NCBI GenBank assembly: GCA_900768515.1
Contig: CAAGDG010000093.1
Span: 1-64,000, forward strand
Direction: 5' to 3'
DNA from: Lentisphaeria bacterium
GTDB taxonomy: Bacteria > Verrucomicrobiota > Lentisphaeria > Victivallales > Victivallaceae
DNA length: 64,000 bases
Of this stretch, positions 47,809-57,689 are shown piece after piece. The translations under genes and the position numbers were made by a program. Each line of letters begins with the position of its first letter. Positions within the stretch are counted from its first letter, which is position 1. The notes below the pieces were generated by a model. That model had not been told where the DNA came from and ran no database searches. It saw nothing but the letters and a program-made list of their open reading frames with translations.

Positions 47809-48411
47809 ATGGAGTATGCCGAGCTGAGAGACGAGGTGTTTGCGCTGTTCGCGGAACGGCTTGATCCGGAATGCTGGTGCTACCATTCGACCGTTCACAC
47901 CGCATTTGTGCTGGAGGATGTGCTCACCTTCGGCCGGCGCGCCGGGGTGGCGGCCGAGAACTTGGAACTGCTCCGGATCGCGGCGCTTTTTCACGACACC
48001 GGTTTCATCTTCGACCCGGGGAATCACGAGGCCGCCTCGGCCGCGTTTGCCCGGGAACGGCTTTCCGCCGCCGGCATGCCGGCGGCGCGGGTGGCGCAAG
48101 TCGAACGGCTGATTCTGGCGACCCGGGTGCCGACCGCGCCGGCGGATCTGCTGGAGGCGGTGATCTGCGACGCGGACATCGGCCAGATGGCGACCGGCTG
48201 TTTCCTGTGGCTCGGCGCAAGACTGCGGCGGGAGCTGGCTCGGAACGGCATGGTGTTCGACGAACCGCAGTGGTATGAATTTGAACTGAATTTCTATCGG
48301 ACGTTTCACTTTCATTCCGATGCCGCGCGTGCGATGCGGCAGGAGGGATGGGAGCGGAACCGGGAGTTTTATCGCCGGGCGTCGGCGCAATTCGGAAGGG
48401 GATGCGAATGA
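47809..48411 (+). CDS. HD-domain phosphohydrolase
   Basis: 200 residues from ATG 47809 with GGAGGAG upstream. Metal-binding HSTVHT (about 25-30), the HD pair in LFHDTGF (about 63-69), a later His-containing NHEAASAAFARERL and Asp in ICDADIGQM match the HD superfamily, which includes nucleotidases and phosphodiesterases. Substrate unknown. The stop overlaps the kinase start in an ATGA (48408-48411), so translation is likely coupled. Confidence 0.85.
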   Translation: MEYAELRDEVFALFAERLDPECWCYHSTVHTAFVLEDVLTFGRRAGVAAENLELLRIAALFHDTGFIFDPGNHEAASAAFARERLSAAGMPAARVAQVERLILATRVPTAPADLLEAVICDADIGQMATGCFLWLGARLRRELARNGMVFDEPQWYEFELNFYRTFHFHSDAARAMRQEGWERNREFYRRASAQFGRGCE

Positions 48412-49406
48412 TCAGCGTGATCGATTGCCACGACCGTTATGAAATCGTCCGGCTGATTGCCGAAGGCGGCATGGGTGCCGTCTTCGAGGCGAAGAAAATC
48501 GGGGAGGCGGGATTCGAGAAGGTGGTGGCGCTCAAGATGCTGCTGCCGAAATATTCGGCGGACCCGGTCTTCATCGGGAACTTCATCCGCGAGGCGAAGC
48601 TGGTCGCCAACCTGATCCACGAGAACATCGTGCAGATCTATCAGCTTTCGCGCTGTCCGGAGGGGTACTATTTTGTGATGGAGTTCGTGGACGGAATCTC
48701 CCTGCACGATTTTGTGGAGTTCCACCGCCGGGTGGGACGGCGGCTGCCGGTCAATCTGGCGGTGTTCATCGCGTCCCGCGCGGCGCGGGCGCTGGCTTAC
48801 GCGCACAGCCGCCGGGGAGCGGACGGGGTTCCGCTCGGAATTGTCCACTGCGACATCTGTCCGCGCAACATTCTGATCAACACCGAGGGGGTGCCCAAGA
48901 TCACCGATTTCGGAATCGCGCGGGTGGCGACCGCCGGTGCCGCCGCCGACGGAAAGGTCACCGGAAAGGTCGCATTCATGGCGCCGGAGCAGGCGGCTTC
49001 CGGCACGGTCGATTTTCGTGCGGATGTCTACGCGCTCGGAATGGTGCTGTTTCTGCTGCTCAGCGACCATCCCGCGCGGAATCTCCGTCAGCCGCTGACC
49101 GGGATCGTCGAGGATGTCCGGCACAACCGGATCGAGTGGGAACAGCTTCCCGCCGACCTGCCGGAGGAGCTGCGGGCGCTTCTGCACCGAATGCTCCTGG
49201 CCGATCCCCCTGCGCGCTGTTCGGATACCGCGGAACTGGCGACGGAGCTGGAATATTTCATCTACAAGGACGGCTACGGTCCGACGATCGTCACGCTGGC
49301 CGATTACATGAGGAAACTGATGCCGGGACGCTTCGGCGCGGAACCCGCTTCCGATGCCGGAACCCCCGAGCTGGACCGTACCGTTGTTCTGGATCATCAA
49401 CCATAA
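48408..49406 (+). CDS. Ser/Thr protein kinase with atypical catalytic loop
   Basis: 332 residues, no membrane segment. Glycine loop LIAEGGMGAVFEAKK (17-30), Lys43 in VALKML, Glu62 in the C helix, DFG at 167-169, APE at 192-194 and HLIHENIVQIYQL-like linker are all present. The catalytic loop reads HCDICPRN (147-154): Asp149 and Asn154 are kept, but the usual Arg is Cys (non-RD) and the loop Lys is Cys. Related non-RD loops with Ser at the Lys position occur in myxobacterial kinases. The ATP site is otherwise complete, so activity is likely. Start ATG 48408 follows GGAAGGGG. pyrF follows by 18 bp. Confidence 0.88.
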   Translation: MISVIDCHDRYEIVRLIAEGGMGAVFEAKKIGEAGFEKVVALKMLLPKYSADPVFIGNFIREAKLVANLIHENIVQIYQLSRCPEGYYFVMEFVDGISLHDFVEFHRRVGRRLPVNLAVFIASRAARALAYAHSRRGADGVPLGIVHCDICPRNILINTEGVPKITDFGIARVATAGAAADGKVTGKVAFMAPEQAASGTVDFRADVYALGMVLFLLLSDHPARNLRQPLTGIVEDVRHNRIEWEQLPADLPEELRALLHRMLLADPPARCSDTAELATELEYFIYKDGYGPTIVTLADYMRKLMPGRFGAEPASDAGTPELDRTVVLDHQP

Positions 49407-49424
49407 CATTGAGGATATTCACCC

Positions 49425-50243
49425 ATGACTTTTCTGGAAAAACTCAAACACGCCTCCCAGATCAACCGCAGTCTGGTCTGTGCCGGACTGGATCCGGACC
49501 TTGCCAAACTCCCGGAGTGCGTGAAGGGAAGGAAACACCCGATTTTCGAATTCAACCGGGCGATTGTCGACGCAACCCGGGACTGGGTCGCCTGCTACAA
49601 GCCCCAGGCGGCCTATTATGCCGGGCAGGGGGCCGACGAAGAGCTGCGCATGACCATCGAGTATATCCACGAGCACTCCCCGGAGACTCCGGTGATTCTT
49701 GACGTCAAGCGCGGCGACATCGGTTCCACCGCGGAAATGTACGCCCGCGAGGCGTTTGAGCGCTACGGAGCCGACGCGGTCACCGTGAATCCCTACATGG
49801 GATTCGACACGCTCAAGCCGTTTCTGGACCGTGCCGACAAAGGGGTGATCATCCTCTGCCGTAACTCGAATCCCCATTCCGGCGATCTGCAGGAGCTGGT
49901 CGCCGGCGGCAAAATGATCTACGAACACGTCGCCGAACTCACCCGCGACAAGTGGAACTACAACGGGAATGCCGCACTGGTGATCGGCGCGACCTACCCG
50001 GAGGAGCTGCGCCGGGTGCGCGAACTCTGTCCGGAGCTGCCGTTCCTGGTGCCGGGAGTCGGCGCACAGGGCGGCGACGTCGAAAAAGTGGTGCGCTTCG
50101 GCTGTGACGCCTCCGGCGGCGGGCTGGCGATCAACTCCTCGCGCGGAATCATCTACGCCTCGCGCGGCGAGGACTTCGCGGCCGCGGCCGGAAACGCGGC
50201 CCGGGAGCTGCGCGATCTGATCAATTCGTTCCGCAATCTGTGA
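49425..50243 (+). CDS. pyrF: Orotidine 5'-phosphate decarboxylase (type 2)
   Basis: 272 residues. The decarboxylase makes UMP in pyrimidine synthesis. N-terminal SLVCAGLDPDLAKLP, catalytic loop ILDVKRGDIGST (about 90-101) with the Lys and two Asp residues, and the phosphate-binding LVPGVGAQGG and RGIIYAS are conserved; length and the C-terminal part fit the PyrF type 2 family. GAGGAT precedes the ATG. No other pyr genes are nearby. Confidence 0.96.
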   Translation: MTFLEKLKHASQINRSLVCAGLDPDLAKLPECVKGRKHPIFEFNRAIVDATRDWVACYKPQAAYYAGQGADEELRMTIEYIHEHSPETPVILDVKRGDIGSTAEMYAREAFERYGADAVTVNPYMGFDTLKPFLDRADKGVIILCRNSNPHSGDLQELVAGGKMIYEHVAELTRDKWNYNGNAALVIGATYPEELRRVRELCPELPFLVPGVGAQGGDVEKVVRFGCDASGGGLAINSSRGIIYASRGEDFAAAAGNAARELRDLINSFRNL

Positions 50244-50260
50244 GGAGTGGAGCATTGCCG

Positions 50261-51802
50261 ATGGCTGAACCGATTTCAAATGAGAGCGTCCGGATTCCTT
50301 CCATCGCGATCGTCGGTCGTCCGAATGTCGGGAAATCCTCGCTCTTCAACGCGATTGTCGGGCGCAGGCTTTCGATCGTGCACGAGATGCCCGGAGTCAC
50401 CCGCGACCGGGTAGTCGCGCCGCTGGTCCGCGGAAGGCGCCATTTCCAGCTGATCGACACCGGCGGACTTGGAACGCTCGCCGGGGAGTCGCGCCGGGTC
50501 GACGTCTGGGATCGCCGGATCGCCGGGCAGGTCGAGGCGGCGCTTGAAGACGCCGACGTCCTGATTCTGGTTGCCAACGCGCAGGATGGCGTGGTCCCGC
50601 TCGACGAGGAGGTCGCCGCGCACATCCGCGCCTGCGGCAAGCCGGTGCTGTTCGCGGCGAACAAGTGTGACAATCCCGGGCTGGTCGATCAGGCGGTCGA
50701 ATTCGCCCGGCTCGGTTTCGACCGGATCCATCCGGTTTCCTGTCTGCACCGCAGCGGCGTTCAGGCGCTGCTGGAGGAGGCGCTTCGGCTGCTTCCGACC
50801 GGCGCCGCGGAAGAGGCGGAGACGGCGGACGAAGGCGAACGGCAGCGGGAACCCCGGATCCGCATCGCGGTCGCGGGCCGTCCGAATGTCGGAAAGTCCT
50901 CGCTGGTCAACGCTCTGCTTGGGGAGGAGCGCGTGATGGTCAGCGATGTCGCCGGAACCACCCGCGACGCGATCGACGTGGACTTTACCCTGCGGGTCGG
51001 CGAGGAGGAACGTCAGGCGGTGCTGGTCGACACCGCCGGGCTGCGCAAGAGCGCCAAAGTCGACAGCGTGGTGGAATATTTCAGCGTGATGCGGGCGAAG
51101 GCGGCGATCAACCGTTCCGATCTGGTGCTCTTTGTGGTGGAGGCCGGTCCGGACGGGGTCACTGCGCAGGACCGGCGGATCGCCGGTCTTGTGCAGCAGT
51201 CCGGCAAGGGGTGCGTGATCGTGGCGAACAAGTTCGACGTCTGCCGGGGCGAGTACAAGGCGCGGCAGATCGAGGAGGAGCTGCGCCGTTCGATGCCGGG
51301 GATGAATTACGCGCCGCTGGTTTTCGTCAGCGCCCGGGACCGCTGGAATCTCGGAGAATTGATCGACCGGATCACGGAAGTGATGGGGCAGCTGGAACTG
51401 CGCATTCCGACCGGCGTCCTGAACCGGGTGCTCGCCGACGCCTTCGAGCGCAGCACTCCGCCGGTGGTCGGGCCGACTCCGCTCAAACTTTACTACGCCT
51501 CCATGACGGGGATGGCGCCGCCGCGGGTGCTGCTCTTTGTGAACAACCCGAAAAACTGTGCGGACAACTACCTCGCCTTCCTGAAAAATACGCTGCGCCG
51601 CGCCTTCGGACTGACCGGACTGCCGCTTGAAATCGAGCTGCGGGAACGTCCGAAGAAGGTGGCCGGCATTCGGACTGAAACAACTTCGCGCCGGCGCGGG
51701 AGCGCCCCCGCCCGTTCGAAGACGGCGGCGAAAGCCGCCGCTCCGAAGAAACGGGGAATCGGCGTCAAACCGGCTGCGAAACGGAAAGGAAAACGCAAAT
51801 GA
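50261..51802 (+). CDS. der: GTPase Der (EngA)
   Basis: 513 residues. A double-GTPase factor for 50S ribosome assembly. Two G domains each carry GRPNVGKSS (about 18-26 and 208-216), switch-II DTGGL and DTAGL, and ANKCD and ANKFD. A KH-like C-terminal domain (LKLYYASM...FVNNPKNCADNY) follows. The final about 45 residues form a basic tail (RRGSAPARSKTAAKAAAPKK) longer than in E. coli, suited to RNA binding. ATG 50261 is chosen; a TTG at 50255 has better spacing to GAGGAG. The stop overlaps the next gene in ATGA. Confidence 0.96.
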   Translation: MAEPISNESVRIPSIAIVGRPNVGKSSLFNAIVGRRLSIVHEMPGVTRDRVVAPLVRGRRHFQLIDTGGLGTLAGESRRVDVWDRRIAGQVEAALEDADVLILVANAQDGVVPLDEEVAAHIRACGKPVLFAANKCDNPGLVDQAVEFARLGFDRIHPVSCLHRSGVQALLEEALRLLPTGAAEEAETADEGERQREPRIRIAVAGRPNVGKSSLVNALLGEERVMVSDVAGTTRDAIDVDFTLRVGEEERQAVLVDTAGLRKSAKVDSVVEYFSVMRAKAAINRSDLVLFVVEAGPDGVTAQDRRIAGLVQQSGKGCVIVANKFDVCRGEYKARQIEEELRRSMPGMNYAPLVFVSARDRWNLGELIDRITEVMGQLELRIPTGVLNRVLADAFERSTPPVVGPTPLKLYYASMTGMAPPRVLLFVNNPKNCADNYLAFLKNTLRRAFGLTGLPLEIELRERPKKVAGIRTETTSRRRGSAPARSKTAAKAAAPKKRGIGVKPAAKRKGKRK

Positions 51803-52278
51803 GCAATCCACAGGATCTTGAAATCAAACGGTTTATTGCGGAACAACTGGCGTCCGGCATCTCTCTTTCGGAGATTCAGAAGCTGGTCAATGAGAAATTT
51901 CAGACCAAGCTGACGTTTCTGGACATCCGGATCCTCGCTTCCGAGCTGGAGAATGTCGACTGGAATGCCCACGATCCCAAAGTCCAGGCCAAACGCAAGG
52001 AGGAGAAGGAGCGGCAGGCGGCTCCCGCCGGCGCGGATGCGCTCGACCCTGAACTGGAAGCGGAACCCGGTGACGGGAAAACCGTGGTGGAAGTCAGCAA
52101 GCTGGTCCGTCCCGGCACCGCGTTGTCGGGCACGGTTAAATTCGCTTCCGGTTCCCGGGCGGACTGGTATGTCGATCAGACCGGACGGCTGGGGCTGGAG
52201 AATGTCCGGGGCGAGCAGCCGACCCGCGATGATCTGATCGCGTTTCAGGACGAACTGCAGAAGCTTTTCGCACGTTGA
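51799..52278 (+). CDS. Small conserved protein of unknown function
   Basis: 159 residues whose ATG overlaps the der stop as ATGA. The N-terminal EIKRFIAEQLASGISLSEIQKLVNEKF (about 8-34) could be a helix-turn-helix. A charged linker (KEEKERQAAPAGADALDPELE) is followed by a C-terminal beta region (LSGTVKFASGSRADWYVDQTG) that looks like a short cold-shock-type or SH3-like fold. Role unknown; tight coupling to der suggests a ribosome- or RNA-related function, but this is inference. Confidence 0.7.
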   Translation: MSNPQDLEIKRFIAEQLASGISLSEIQKLVNEKFQTKLTFLDIRILASELENVDWNAHDPKVQAKRKEEKERQAAPAGADALDPELEAEPGDGKTVVEVSKLVRPGTALSGTVKFASGSRADWYVDQTGRLGLENVRGEQPTRDDLIAFQDELQKLFAR

Positions 52279-52289
52279 TTCCGGTGCGG

Positions 52290-55200
52290 ATGAAGCGACC
52301 GTTGAAAAACCTGTTCCGGGTGCTGATCCCGGCGGCGCTGTTGATCGGCGCCGCCTTTTTCTTCACAGGGTCGTTCTTTCTGAGCCGGGTGGTGCTGCCG
52401 GTGATCGGAAAAAAGTGCGGGTTGGAAATTTCGGCTTCCGCAGTCCGCTGGCGTCCTTTTACGGAGTGGGTGTCGGTGGAGAATCTTCGGATTTCCGCTG
52501 GAACCCGGCCGGTTTTTTCGGTGCGGCAGGCGGCGGGGCGCTGTCACTTCCGCGAGCTGCGCGCCGGGATCATCGCACTGTCCGATGTCAAACTGGTTGA
52601 GGCCGACTGGACCCTTTACCGCACGGCCGGGACGTCGGAGGTGAAGAGTCGGAAAGGGCCGGAGGTTTTTCCGCCGGAACGCAAAAGCGCTTCTGAAACG
52701 GCGCGCGGGGAAGCGGCATCCGGGGCTGGAAAACCCGATCCTCCGCGTCGCCGCGGACTGCGGTTCAATTTGCGGAACATCGAGGCGGTCGGCTCCCGGC
52801 TGCAGGTGGTGTTTCACACTCCGGGCGGAGTCAGTGTGCTGGGGTTGGACAGCGTCAACGGTTCGCTTGACAGATTCCGGAACGGTGCTCCGCTCCAGTT
52901 GAAGCTCTCCGGCAACTTTCAACTGGTCTCGGACCGGGAAAACAATATCGACGAGGGTAAATTTCAGCTGCGGGCCGATGCCGTTCTGGGAGAGCGGCTG
53001 CTGCCGAAAGAGCTTGTTCTGGGCTGCGCCCTTTCGGAGATCCGGGGACGGATTTCCGACATCCCGCTGGATGGCGGTGCGCTGGCGCTGCACCTGGAAA
53101 GCTCCGGCGGCCCGGAGGGTGTGACCGTGCGCCGGCTGGAACTCAAACAGCTGGGGGAGGGCGCCGAGCGCAGCCGGGTTGCTTTTTCCGGCAAGATCGG
53201 GCGGCGGCCGCTCCGGATAACCGGAAAATTCAACGGAAATCTTTCCGAGGAGCTGCTGGCGGTCTTGTTCGACCTCGGATTCGGGATCGATCCGGGACGG
53301 AGCACCTTCGCCTGCCGGGGGGAGTTCGACTGGCGTCCGGGCTGGATGTCGGTCGGGGGGACGCTTCACTTTTCCCGTTCCGGTTCTGCGCGTTTCGGCA
53401 GGGAACGGATCGAACTGCCCGCATTCCGGATTGACTCCGACCAGAAACTCTCGATTGACTGGAGCGAGGGCAAGGCGGATCTGGAACGGTGCCGGGTCGC
53501 GCTGACGGAAGGCGACAGGACCGCCGTGCTGCTTGAACTGCCCGAACCGGTGCTCTATTCGTGGAAAGATGGGGAGGAGGCGACCCCCCCCGGGACACTC
53601 GCCTCCTTCCGGTTGAAATTCGATCGATTTGAACTTCCGCTGCTGCGGTTTCTTTTCCGGCAGGATTGCCCGTTTCGAATCGATTCCGGCACTTTTTCCG
53701 GCGATTTCCAGCTCTCATTGCCGCGTGCGCTCGATTCGCTTGCCGTGATCGGACACGGTACGGTTTCCGCCCCCGCCTGGCGGATGGGCGGTTATTCGGT
53801 CTCCCTCGCCCGCCTCTCCGCCGGTGTCGATGCGGAACTGGGACGGGACGGCGGTTTCCGGCTGCGCAGTTTTTCGCTGGAACCCTGGCACGCATCCGGA
53901 TCACTGGGGAGCGCCATCCTCTCCGGCACGGGGAATTTCCGGCCGTTCGGCGCTCAGTTTGAAGGCGCGCTCTCCCGGCTGCGGCCGGAACTGGCGATCT
54001 TTTTCTTTCCGGCGATGCGCGCACTGCTGCCCGGCTGGCGTGCGCTGCTGCTGGAACAGCTCTCCGCGCGTTTTCAAATCGCTTTCCCCGCCGGGAAAAA
54101 GCGGTTTGAGGTCCGGAAGTGGGAGACGAAGCTGGAACGTGCCGACGGCGAACTGCTTTCGGTGACGGCGGAGCCTTTTTCGCTGCGGCTGCCGGACTGG
54201 CGTCCCCGGGAGGATCTCCGGTTCCGGGTGAAGGCCGCGGGCGAAGTGGAACTTTTCAATCCCTTCTGGCGTTCGACCTGGTTCCGGTTTCAGGAGGGGA
54301 CGGGGGTCCTGAACGCGGTTCTGACGCTGCCGAAGTCGCTCTCCGGCATTTCCGCCGAGGGGAAATTGACGCTGAACGATCTTGAGCTGGCGTTGCCGCA
54401 GGCGGAACGGACGGTGAAGAATTTTTCCACGATCGGCATTTTTTCCTTTCAGATGCCGGGCTTCCGAAGGTTCGAGCTGCAGAAAATGGACTTCTATCTG
54501 CGCAGCGCCGGCCGGCCCGCATTGCGCCTGGAGTGCCCCGGCGCCTGGGATCTCGATACCGGCGACTACCGGGGGAACTGGGAGGTCCGCTACCTCAACG
54601 AGGAGTTTGTAAAAATGTTTCGTCCCGATCTGGCCCGGGAGGTGCGCTTTTCCGGGAAGGCGCAGGTTTCCGGCCGGGATTTCTTTCGTTCCTTCCGGAT
54701 TTCTGCGGCCGGAAATCTGGAACGCTGGCGGTTTGTCACCGATACCGCTCCGGTTTCCGGCAATCTGTCGCTGTCGGTGAATGCGACCCCGGATCTGCTT
54801 CAGGTCGGGAATTTGCAGCTCTCTCTCCGGCAGGGGGAGAAGCCGCTCCTTGGCGTCGCCGGCGGGATGAAGCTCGACCGTTCCTCGCCCTCCGGAGCCG
54901 GTTCGATTCAGCTGGAGGCTTCGGCGATCGATGTCGGCCGATTGCTCGCGCTCCATCCACTGCCCCGGAACGAGGAACCGGAAACCGGGGCTGCGGTGAA
55001 ACCCGCCGCTGCAATTCCGGAGACGGAGGCCGCGGAATCCGCCGCGGGCGAAGAGCCGGAGCAACCGGCAACACCGCCCCGGCTGTATTTCGGGAGCCAT
55101 CCGTTCGACATCTCCCTCCGGGCGGATTCGATCCGCTATTCCCCGGAGATCGTTCTCGGGCTGGATGGCCGGCTGCGGATTCAAACCGACCGGTTCCATT

Positions 55201-56042
55201 CCGATTATCTCTCGCTCTGGATCAACCGTTCCCGTTTCCGCCTGGAATTCGGCGGGGAGAGCCGTCCGGAGGGAATCGTCTTTCGTGTCCGTGCCGCTGG
55301 CGGGGAGCCGCTCGAACTGCGGCCGTTGGCGGAACTGGTGATGGCCGACGAGCAGAATGGACTTCAGGGGGTTCTTTCCGAAACCGACCTGCAGCTCTCC
55401 TGGCTGGAGGATGGCGGCGGCGACGCTTTTCTGCGTTCACTGGATGGACGGCTCGGATTCAAATTGCGCGATCTGCGCATTCCGCACTCCCTGGCCAACG
55501 GAACGGTCGTGAGGATTCTGCTCTTTCCGGTGGAATTGCTCGCCCAGCTCAGCCGGACCGCGGTCGAGGATCTGCTGCAGTGGAAGGTGCAGATCTCCAG
55601 CGGCGATCACCTTCCGTCGGTGCTGCGGGAGATCGAGTTCGAGGAGGGGTCGCTTGAGTTTACCGCCAGCCACGGGCAGGTCAGGATCGGACATTGCCTG
55701 TTTCAGGGGGACTGGGTCAGCCGGTTGCGGTTTGACGGCAGTTTCAATCTGGCCGGCGACCGGAAACTGGATTTGATCTCTCATGTGACGTTCGGCGGGG
55801 TGCAGGCCGCGTTTCCGATCGGCGGCACCATCAATGCGCCGCGGGTGGACCTCGGCGCGATGGCGTCGACCTCGTTTCTGGAGCTGTTCCAGAAACTTCG
55901 CCGGCTTCAATGGATCGGTATCGAACCGGAGGACCCCAACGTTCCCGCCGCGGAGGAGCCGGTCATCATGATCAAGGAATTCAACCCCGGCAGGAGCTTT
56001 CGGGAACTCCGGGAAATTTTCAAGGATTTGTGGGAAAAGTAA
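52290..56042 (+). CDS. AsmA/TamB-like envelope protein
   Basis: 1251 residues if started at ATG 52290. One N-terminal helix (VLIPAALLIGAAFFFTGSFF) anchors the protein, followed by the AsmA-like opening ISASAVRWRPFTEWVSVENLRISA. The long remainder is repeated beta-rich segments (LKLSGNFQL, FRLKFDRFELPLLRF, LDLISHVTFGGVQAAFPIGG) as in AsmA/DUF3971/TamB bridge proteins that move lipids between membranes. The C-terminal INAPRVDLGAMASTSFLELFQKL resembles the AsmA_2 end. In-frame TTG 52275 and GTG 52284 are alternative starts; no ribosome site clearly decides. Confidence 0.8.
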   Translation: MKRPLKNLFRVLIPAALLIGAAFFFTGSFFLSRVVLPVIGKKCGLEISASAVRWRPFTEWVSVENLRISAGTRPVFSVRQAAGRCHFRELRAGIIALSDVKLVEADWTLYRTAGTSEVKSRKGPEVFPPERKSASETARGEAASGAGKPDPPRRRGLRFNLRNIEAVGSRLQVVFHTPGGVSVLGLDSVNGSLDRFRNGAPLQLKLSGNFQLVSDRENNIDEGKFQLRADAVLGERLLPKELVLGCALSEIRGRISDIPLDGGALALHLESSGGPEGVTVRRLELKQLGEGAERSRVAFSGKIGRRPLRITGKFNGNLSEELLAVLFDLGFGIDPGRSTFACRGEFDWRPGWMSVGGTLHFSRSGSARFGRERIELPAFRIDSDQKLSIDWSEGKADLERCRVALTEGDRTAVLLELPEPVLYSWKDGEEATPPGTLASFRLKFDRFELPLLRFLFRQDCPFRIDSGTFSGDFQLSLPRALDSLAVIGHGTVSAPAWRMGGYSVSLARLSAGVDAELGRDGGFRLRSFSLEPWHASGSLGSAILSGTGNFRPFGAQFEGALSRLRPELAIFFFPAMRALLPGWRALLLEQLSARFQIAFPAGKKRFEVRKWETKLERADGELLSVTAEPFSLRLPDWRPREDLRFRVKAAGEVELFNPFWRSTWFRFQEGTGVLNAVLTLPKSLSGISAEGKLTLNDLELALPQAERTVKNFSTIGIFSFQMPGFRRFELQKMDFYLRSAGRPALRLECPGAWDLDTGDYRGNWEVRYLNEEFVKMFRPDLAREVRFSGKAQVSGRDFFRSFRISAAGNLERWRFVTDTAPVSGNLSLSVNATPDLLQVGNLQLSLRQGEKPLLGVAGGMKLDRSSPSGAGSIQLEASAIDVGRLLALHPLPRNEEPETGAAVKPAAAIPETEAAESAAGEEPEQPATPPRLYFGSHPFDISLRADSIRYSPEIVLGLDGRLRIQTDRFHSDYLSLWINRSRFRLEFGGESRPEGIVFRVRAAGGEPLELRPLAELVMADEQNGLQGVLSETDLQLSWLEDGGGDAFLRSLDGRLGFKLRDLRIPHSLANGTVVRILLFPVELLAQLSRTAVEDLLQWKVQISSGDHLPSVLREIEFEEGSLEFTASHGQVRIGHCLFQGDWVSRLRFDGSFNLAGDRKLDLISHVTFGGVQAAFPIGGTINAPRVDLGAMASTSFLELFQKLRRLQWIGIEPEDPNVPAAEEPVIMIKEFNPGRSFRELREIFKDLWEK

Positions 56043-56852
56043 ATGGAAATTTTCGACACGCATTTTCATTATTACGGCGAGAGCTCTCCCCTCGAATTTT
56101 ACCGGAGCGTGACGGCGGAGGCCGCCGTACCGCCCCAGAGCGACATTCTGGTCCCCGACGTGATCCGTCTGATGGCGGTCGGCGGTGACTTCCTCGAAAG
56201 CCGGCGCGCGGCCGAATTCGCACGGGTGATCGACTCTGCGAACTTCGCGGTCGGGGTGCATCCGCACCAGGCGGCCGCCTATCTGGAGGAGAAAAATGAC
56301 TTCGGGGAGTTCCGGGGCATGCCAAAGCTCGCCGCGATCGGTGAACTGGGACTTGACTACTATTATGAGTTGTCCGATCGCGAAGCCCAGAAGAAGGTGT
56401 TCCGGCAGTTTCTGGAACTTGGACTGGAGTGGGATCTTCCCGCGATCGTCCATATCCGGGACCGCGAGGGGTGCGACGACGCCTACCGCGACGCCTGCGA
56501 ACTGCTCGACCCCTTCGCCGGCGCCGGCGGCCGGTTTGTGGTCCACTGTTTCGCCGGGACGCCGCAGTGGGCGGAGCGGTTTCTGGCGCTCGGCGGCTAC
56601 TGTGGCGTGACCGGCATGGTCACCTTCGGACGCGCCGGGAACATCCGCGAAACACTCCGGGTGATTCCCGACGAGCGGCTGTTGATCGAAACCGATTCCC
56701 CCTACCTCGCGCCGGTGCCGCACCGGGGGCGGGAGAATCATCCCGGATATCTGGTGCTGATTGCCGACCGGGTTGCGCAGGAGCGCGGCCGTCCGGTCCG
56801 GGAAATCGTGGAACTGACGACGGCCAACGGCCGCCGCTTTTTCCGGATCTGA
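56043..56852 (+). CDS. TatD-family metal-dependent hydrolase/nuclease
   Basis: 269 residues beginning at the base after the previous stop. Metal motif DTHFHYYGES (residues 4-13; family usually DTHCHLD), Glu in GELGLDYYYE, HIRDREG, HCFAGT and the final Asp in ETDSPYLAPVP match TatD deoxyribonucleases. Expected action is 3'-5' DNase or DNA repair/turnover in the cytoplasm. The C-terminal WP-free tail is complete, and nudC follows by 18 bp. Confidence 0.92.
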   Translation: MEIFDTHFHYYGESSPLEFYRSVTAEAAVPPQSDILVPDVIRLMAVGGDFLESRRAAEFARVIDSANFAVGVHPHQAAAYLEEKNDFGEFRGMPKLAAIGELGLDYYYELSDREAQKKVFRQFLELGLEWDLPAIVHIRDREGCDDAYRDACELLDPFAGAGGRFVVHCFAGTPQWAERFLALGGYCGVTGMVTFGRAGNIRETLRVIPDERLLIETDSPYLAPVPHRGRENHPGYLVLIADRVAQERGRPVREIVELTTANGRRFFRI

Positions 56853-56870
56853 AAAAAAGGAGGCGGAGAG

Positions 56871-57689
56871 ATGGAACGATTTTATCCGGGCGCCTGCCAG
56901 GTCTGCGGCGAACCGGTTTCGAACGATGAAGTCCTGGTGGTCTTCCGGGGGGAACTCCTGGTGATCGCCTCCTCCGGACGGCTGCCGTCCGGGGAGGAGC
57001 TGCCCGTGACCGAACGGCTGCGGTTCGGCCGGATCGGCGCACGGAGCTGCTCCTGCGTTGAACTGCCCCCCGGCTCGGAGCTTCCGGAGTCGCTGAAGGA
57101 GTGCGGCGTGCGCGGCGCGCTGCTGCAGCTCTCCGAATCCGAGCGGATCGCAGTCTGCCGTGCCCGGGAACTGGCTTTCTGGCGGCGCTGCCACCGGTTC
57201 TGCGGCCGTTGCGGGAGGCCGCTGCGGGACCTCGAACAGGAGTGCGCGCTCCGCTGCGACGGCTGCGGCGCACTCTATTACCCGCAGATCGCCCCGGCGG
57301 TGATCGTTGCGATCCGGGACGGCGAGGGGCGGCTGCTCTTCGCGCGGAACAGCAAATTCCGCCCCGGCATGTACAGTGTGATCGCCGGCTTTGTCGAGGC
57401 CGGCGAGTCGCTGGAGGAGGCGATCCACCGGGAAGTCGCCGAGGAGGTCGGGCTCCGGGTGGGGGAGCTGCGCTACTTCGGCAGCCAGCCCTGGCCCTAT
57501 CCGAATTCGCTGATGGTCGCCTTCACCGCCCGCTGTGACGGCGGGGTGCCGCGGCCCGACGGGGTCGAAATCACCGACGCCCGTTTCTGCACGCCGGAGG
57601 AGATGCCTCCGATTCCGGAGCACGGTTCGATCGCGCGCGAAATGATCGACGACTGGCTCGCCAACTACGGAAAGGAAACTCTGCGATGA
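56871..57689 (+). CDS. nudC: NAD(H) pyrophosphatase NudC
   Basis: 272 residues. N-terminal domain, then a four-Cys zinc finger (CGRC near 107 and CDGC near 127), then the Nudix box GFVEAGESLEEAIHREVAEE (about 170-189) and the NudC-specific GSQPWPYPNSLM (about 206-217). Family members hydrolyse NADH and remove NAD caps from RNA. AAAGGAGG precedes the ATG. The stop overlaps the next start as ATGA. Confidence 0.95.
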   Translation: MERFYPGACQVCGEPVSNDEVLVVFRGELLVIASSGRLPSGEELPVTERLRFGRIGARSCSCVELPPGSELPESLKECGVRGALLQLSESERIAVCRARELAFWRRCHRFCGRCGRPLRDLEQECALRCDGCGALYYPQIAPAVIVAIRDGEGRLLFARNSKFRPGMYSVIAGFVEAGESLEEAIHREVAEEVGLRVGELRYFGSQPWPYPNSLMVAFTARCDGGVPRPDGVEITDARFCTPEEMPPIPEHGSIAREMIDDWLANYGKETLR

